DNA from: Malus domestica
Lineage: Eukaryota > Streptophyta > Magnoliopsida > Rosales > Rosaceae
Direction: 5' to 3'
Assembly (NCBI RefSeq): GCF_042453785.1
Contig: NC_091675.1
Location: 21,624,501-21,688,500 of the forward strand
DNA length: 64,000 nt
Shown here: positions 58,844 to 64,000 of the stretch, in pieces
Position numbering within the stretch: the first letter of the stretch is position 1
How the letters are laid out: each line of letters starts with the position of its first letter
Translations under genes and position numbers: made by a program
The notes under the pieces: model-generated
Told to the model about the DNA's origin: nothing
The model's input: only the letters and a program-made list of their open reading frames with translations
Database searches by the model: none

Positions 58844-61800
58844 TGACACTTCCCGATCCCGATATCCCTCGAATACCAGGATAGCCACGAGCTGGCTGAC
58901 AACCGAGGGTGACGAAAGCCATTTATTGAATGCAAATGCTGAGAATAGGAAAAAGATAAGGTTTATAAATGTAAAAGAATAAAGAATACGCATTTAAGGA
59001 ACGTGTTCAGAGCATACAACTAACCAGAATACTAAAAGAATTCATATAAGAATTGGTTGAACAAAGAAGTGGGTTTTACACCAAGAGAACTCTATGATGC
59101 CGCTGCGGAAGTGCCTTGACGTTGGGATTGTATGCCTCGATTCTAAGTCCTGAATGGGAGCGCAAAACAAAGGTGAGTGGACCAAGTTCATAAATACAAT
59201 AATAATAAAACAGTTATCAAGATACTAACCTCCACAGTTTATAAAAAGAAAACTACTAGCATAATAAGTGATAGTTTTACTAAAAACCCTAGGATGCCAA
59301 AAACGTCTCTAAAGAAAAAACATCGCGAAAATCAAAACATTAAACGTCTCACAGATCATCTCGTAAGAGCGGTGTGCTGCCAGTAAGATCATTGAATAAA
59401 TATAACTCCTGGCCCTATACCAGCACCGTGGTCTCTGTGCCTGTAGCCAGAGATTACCAACTCCCGGCCCAATGCCTACTCCGTGTCCCTCAGCCCGTAG
59501 CTAGGGATTATTTCTCCCGCCTATCTGCTAACACCAGATCCTCGCCCCAGGCGGCATAGTGTCCACTAGGTACGCACAAATAGTTACGCCTCTAAATAAC
59601 CACTTCATAGTATAAAGTCATACATCGTTTATACTATAAAAAGGGGTTTCTAAAACATGTTCTAGCATCCTATCGTCATCCATCAGATAGTCTACCAATT
59701 CATGGTTTTTATAGAAAATACGATATATTAAAATATAGCTCAGTATAGGCCAACAATTTATTCCTCACCAAAAACGAGACGATAAACAACATATTCTATA
59801 AACATGCTTAACATAAAATCAGTTTATAAACTCGTAAGGCATGCATTTCATTTATGCAATTAAACTATGAAATCATGTAATTTTAGAAGGGGTCCATTCA
59901 CCGTACATTGATGATGAAAAGCTGTACCAAAAAAAGAATAACGGAATCACCGTTAATAATTGCACATAATCACATAAAGGGGTACCTTTAGTCAAACTCT
60001 ATTCAAACAATTGAATTTGGGAAAACGGACTTCAAAAACGGGTCCAGGACATCGAAATTAGCCTAGGAGAGGTCCCGGACGAAACCTCAAAAAGTCAACC
60101 CTAAAAGTCAACATTGACTGTTGACCGGTCAAAGTCAAAGTCAACGCTGACCGTTGACCGAGTCAACGGTCAGAGTCAACGATCAAAGGTCCACTGGGTT
60201 TGGACTTAGGGTTTGAATTTGGGTTGGGCCGAATAGGCCCTAAGGGTTTTGGGTTTAGAGGGTTTAGGGAAATAGGTTTAGGATGTTGGGTTTTTAGGGT
60301 TTGAACTTAAAGCCCTTATCAGAAATGGCCGAAGGGCCCTAAGGGTTTTTAAAACAATTTAATTTAAATAAAAAGAAGATGGGCTTAACGGGCTTGAGGC
60401 CCGAGTTCCTCCTGGCCTTAAGGCTTGGAAGCTAAGGGTTCTTGGGTTGAAGAAGGAACGGGCCGAAGACCCTATTAGGAACAGCCTGAAGGCCCTTTTT
60501 GGGTTTTAAGGAAATAAAACAAAAATAAAATAAAATAAAAAGGAAATGAGCTAGACTACTGGCTGAAACCAAAACGGGCTTAAGGCCCGTGGGTTGAGAA
60601 ACGACCTGAAAGGCCTTAGGTGCACCAGAGAAGAACGCCGGAGCTGTAAAGCTCCAGTCGACTGCAAACGACATCCTTAGACTCCGATCTATGTATCAAA
60701 ATGAAGAACTAGATGAGAGGAGCAATTTTATACCTTCCGTTTGCATTGAAAAAGCTGGAGGTGACCGGAAATTCCCTCGACACCCACAGCCTCGCCGGAG
60801 CTAGGTGAGCTTTCCCCCAAACCGATTTCGTTCTAAAACTTTGATAAAATGATATAAAACTCAATAAAACGCATTCATGCAAGAGTCTAGAATGAATAGA
60901 GGGAAATTCGAGGCTTACCCAACCAGAAAAATTAATAAAACCCCGCTAGAGTTTTCTGGGTTTTGTCGTTCTTCGTAGCGACGGGAGAGAGAGAGAAGAA
61001 TGAAGTTGATGATGATGGAGGTGTTGTAGGTACGGGGTTGGTGATGGGTGTGTGTGTGTGTGTGTGAGTGTGGGCTTATGGGAGGATAAGAAAGAGACAG
61101 ATGATAGTGATTACAGAGAGAGGGAAATGAGTGAGTGCAGAGAGGGAGATAGGTCCGAGAGAGAGGAGGGAAGTGAGATGTCGGGGAAACAGAGAGAGAA
61201 TGTTTGTTAGGATGCTGCCACGTGGCAGTTTGAGGGAGTTTAGGAATCTAGACAAAGGGTCCAGATTTAGTCAAGCTAGGGGACCAAAATGAAGTTTTCA
61301 TTAAAACTTTGGGAAATTATAAAATTACATATAAATTCGGGGGTGGGGTTTAACAACAGTGGCCAGAGTTGGCCGGAAAGCGGCTCGAAGCTACCAGGAA
61401 AATCTGGGATGCTTTCCCCACAGGGATGCTGTACCAAAACCTACATCAAGACCTTTAAGAAAGCTAGGAACATATACTAAAACATGATCCAAGACGTTTT
61501 GGGTGGTTTTTGGAACTTAACATCGTTAGAACTCGAGATCTCATCGGAGAAAATATAAACAGTGATGGTGTCAAGGAGTAAGAGGTTTCTGTCAATAGGA
61601 GATCACGGTTAATGGAGTTTGGGGGTTGCGGTGCTTGTTGGAATTGTGATGGTATGGTGATGGTGGTGCTCCGATCTTGGCACCAGTGATTGTATAGAGA
61701 GAGGAGAGTGCTAGAGTGAGAGAGACGGGAGAGAATAGAGAGGAGAAAGAGAGTCTTGGTTTGTGATGGAAGAGAGCAAACGTGGCAAGAAGAGAGTGGG

Positions 61801-62176
61801 GAGTTTTTGGGATGTGTAGGTCCCACGGCCCCAATATAAATTAATAAAATATTCAAAATATCTAAACAGAAAATATTAAAATAATAATATAATAATATAA
61901 TAATTTTGAAAAATATATAAAATATAAAATAGTAATTTTTCACGAAAGTATTTCTCGGATTCGTAGTTTCGTAAAATTTGCATCGTAGCTCCAATTTCGA
62001 TTCCCTTCACGCCTATACATTCATACCGTCGAGTACTTTGAGAATATGGTAAAGTAATAACTCAAATGCGTCACATACTAACGGTCAATGAAAGTCAATA
62101 ATCTCGCCTTTGGGGTATTTTCGTCAATTCACTCTTCTAAAATTAATAAAATCGTAAAAGTAGGGACGGGTTGTCA
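58844..62176 (-). repeat. Long Gypsy LTR (about 3.3 kb)
   Basis: Runs from TGACACTTCCCGATCCC to GGGTTGTCA on the plus strand, so in minus orientation it has TG..CA ends. Directly outside the right end is an inverted purine tract (inverse: GGGGACAAATTTTTTTTAAGGTGG), the usual sequence before the 3' LTR of Gypsy chromoviruses. This makes it the 3' LTR of a minus-strand element continuing off the window. Inside are a TTGAC cluster (60093-60180), short tandem repeats (59404-59512) and a GT run (61047-61065). Open frames inside are not called. Confidence 0.7.
60093..60180. promoter_or_regulatory. Dense W-box cluster in Gypsy LTR
   Basis: Ten TTGAC(C/T) cores, counting both strands, in about 90 bp. 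This is the WRKY transcription-factor binding core. A sparser group is in the related LTR at 16041-16200. Confidence 0.6.
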
Positions 62177-62544
62177 CGATCTATCCACCTTAAAAAAAAT
62201 TTGTCCCCGAAATTGGAAGTAAGTTGCTATACAAAAAATACTCAAAGATAGAAATAAATATATATAAAGAAGAATTCAAGCCAGAGCGGGTTGCATAAAA
62301 GAGAATACCATTTCGTCACGATTGGATTGCAATAATTCCTCTTTGATGCCTCCAAACTCAAACTTTCCTTCTCCTTAAGTACAATACTAAAATGTACTAC
62401 TTTTGATGAAAACATAAAGTCAAAAATATTTATATATGTATAATAACATCACGTCAAAATACATAGATATATATATATATATATATATAATGTAAAGTTA
62501 GAATAATATTTATATATGTATAATAACATGATGTCAAAATACAT

Positions 62545-62585
<41 letters not shown>

Positions 62586-64000
62586 ATAACATAAGTTAGA
62601 ATAATTATACTAAAATTAAAACTGAAAATAGAAAATGTTTCACCTACACATTCGTAACATCACGTACTCCGAGAATAAGAGCATAGTATCTAAAAATGCA
62701 AACGTACTCCGACAATAAATAAATAAATATCTAAAATGTCAACGTAAAAGGACCTACTTGTCCACTTGCTTAACAAACCCAACGAATAAGTTATTAGTAT
62801 TATGGTCTGCAACTCGCGATATTGACAGCTCACTGTTGTCTCGATAAGCAAGCAACAAATTCCTAAGGGAGCAATATTACCATAATTGGGAAATATATAT
62901 AAATCGTTTGATTAGCACCTTGACCGTGCTCACGTACTACCCTCTCGAGCGACAAAGCAAATAGCACACAATTTCCTAAATTGTAATCTCGATTATTCAA
63001 ATGCTTGTTTGTAATACTCCTCTGTTAATCATGTGCTATGCATAAAATCTCCATACTACGTCTCAATGGTGTCATACCCAAAACCAAAAATTGTAACCGT
63101 AGTTACATGCAACTAAAATAAAGATAAGTACATGTTACAACCATGCTAATTGTAGAACGGACAAAATTGAACAAGTCCATTAAGGTTTGGATAGTTCATT
63201 CAAACTGGCCTTTTGTTTGAGGGTGAAAATGTGGTACTGGACAAAAACTTAGTACTCATAACCTTCAAAAAGGCTTCCCAAGACTTGGAAATGAAATGTG
63301 TATCACAGGGAGATGCAGTAGTGACATGCACACCAAGTAGCCATACAATATAGTTCAAAATGCCTTAGCGAGCAGCTTCATATTGAATTTCCCTCAGATT
63401 TAGCGAAAACTATGTCGAGAAGGCTAAAAGAACTGTTAAGAATTTAAGGGTCAAAACAAGTCCATCAAATCTAGAATACAAGGTAACTGGAATTAATGCT
63501 TGATATCTCGCGACAATGGTAGCTTTTGGAATATTCAATCACCAACAGTAAAGATTCGTTCAGCAAAGTATTTGTTGGGTGATTGAGAAATTAATGGTCA
63601 CAATTATAATTTTAATGTCAACGGTCCTTCTAGATAGTCTACCTTCCTCAGAAATAATATGAAGTGCAGTAGGGTAGACACGTACCTAAGGTTGATTGGA
63701 ATAACTTCCGGCATAAAGGGGTGAATATGGAATCACGATCAGAGTAGATACTTATCGAAACATCAGAAAATCTGATAAATTCAAGAATGAGTGATTCCCT
63801 TTAGACCAACGGAAAGTGGGTTTGTAAGCCCCTGAAATTTTAGAAGTGTTTTTATGAACTTTGGAGTGTCTTTGAGTTTTACAATTTACAATTCTTTTTG
63901 AATGGGTGATAATTTTACATGAGATCAAGGGTTATTTTAAGGTGATAGGTTGAAAGTAGGCGAGAGTTTGTAGCATTTTTCGAATTATTCTTTGGAGCTC
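62177..64000 (-). mobile_element. Decayed Gypsy interior, cut by window end
   Basis: Adjoins the long LTR in minus orientation. On the minus strand about 63100-63300 there are remnants of a Gypsy-type integrase (WEAFLK-, FSPSNK- and TIQTL-like pieces). The region is heavily broken and no long frame survives. A stretch at 62424-62583 holds two copies of an ATATTTATATATGTATAATA unit with AT and AC runs. The other LTR lies outside the window if it exists. Confidence 0.55.
62424..62583. repeat. Duplicated AT-rich unit with microsatellites
   Basis: AATATTTATATATGTATAAT followed by AACATCACGTCAAAATACAT occurs at about 62426 and, slightly changed, at about 62502; the first copy ends in an AT run (62467-62490) and the second in an AC then AT run (62543-62583). 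Confidence 0.7.

Noticed and set aside
61464-61994. 176-codon minus-strand open frame
   Set aside because: It is inside a Gypsy LTR, with low-complexity composition and no conserved motif.

Overview
This is a plant nuclear window. Genes carry short introns with GT..AG borders. It contains plant families (laccase, RER1, mitochondrial gamma carbonic anhydrase), Copia and Gypsy retroelements, tRNA-derived SINEs, many MITE-like elements, and Cassandra TRIMs with 5S-rRNA-like LTRs. Overall it looks like a woody eudicot, plausibly Rosaceae (apple/pear-like). The species is inference; no marker in the window proves it.

Layout. 1-5137: a young, nearly whole Copia element. 5185-6135: a PIF/Harbinger-like MITE. 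6389-7897 (-): mitochondrial gamma carbonic anhydrase. 8882-12682 (-): a soluble inorganic pyrophosphatase that lacks its N-terminal exons, carries a 4-bp frameshift, and has its last coding exon split by a 2.2 kb hAT-like element. 13658-18316: a Copia fragment, a MITE, a Gypsy-type LTR remnant and another MITE. 18620-29337: a tandem segmental duplication. It gives two intact RER1 genes (19177-20745 and 23614-24996, +), a decayed tail of an RFC3-like gene after the first, and the full RFC3-like gene (25633-29337, -) after the second. 30234-32630 (-) and 32894-34761 (+): a chloroplast-type alpha/beta hydrolase and a DUF829/TMEM53-like protein in head-to-head arrangement. 36834-38607 and 47203-48922 (+): two phosphopantetheine adenylyltransferase genes from a second local duplication; a DUF829 tail follows the first. 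They are now separated by an older Copia element (39242-45652) with an unusual array of hairpins in its leader. 51473-53867 (+): an intact laccase. 54421-55477: an element with terminal inverted repeats of about 200 bp. 55868-64000: nested Gypsy LTR sequence interrupted by a tandem Cassandra cluster, then a 3.3 kb Gypsy LTR and the degraded start of its interior.

The host genes are not a functional cluster. They serve separate housekeeping jobs: complex I assembly, Golgi-to-ER retrieval, a clamp-loader relative, plastid hydrolase, coenzyme A synthesis, and lignin or phenolic oxidation. What links them is local history: two independent segmental duplications and heavy transposon insertion, one of which broke a coding exon. 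Exon borders were read by eye from splice consensus, reading-frame continuity and family knowledge. Every multi-exon gene called intact sums to a whole number of codons.
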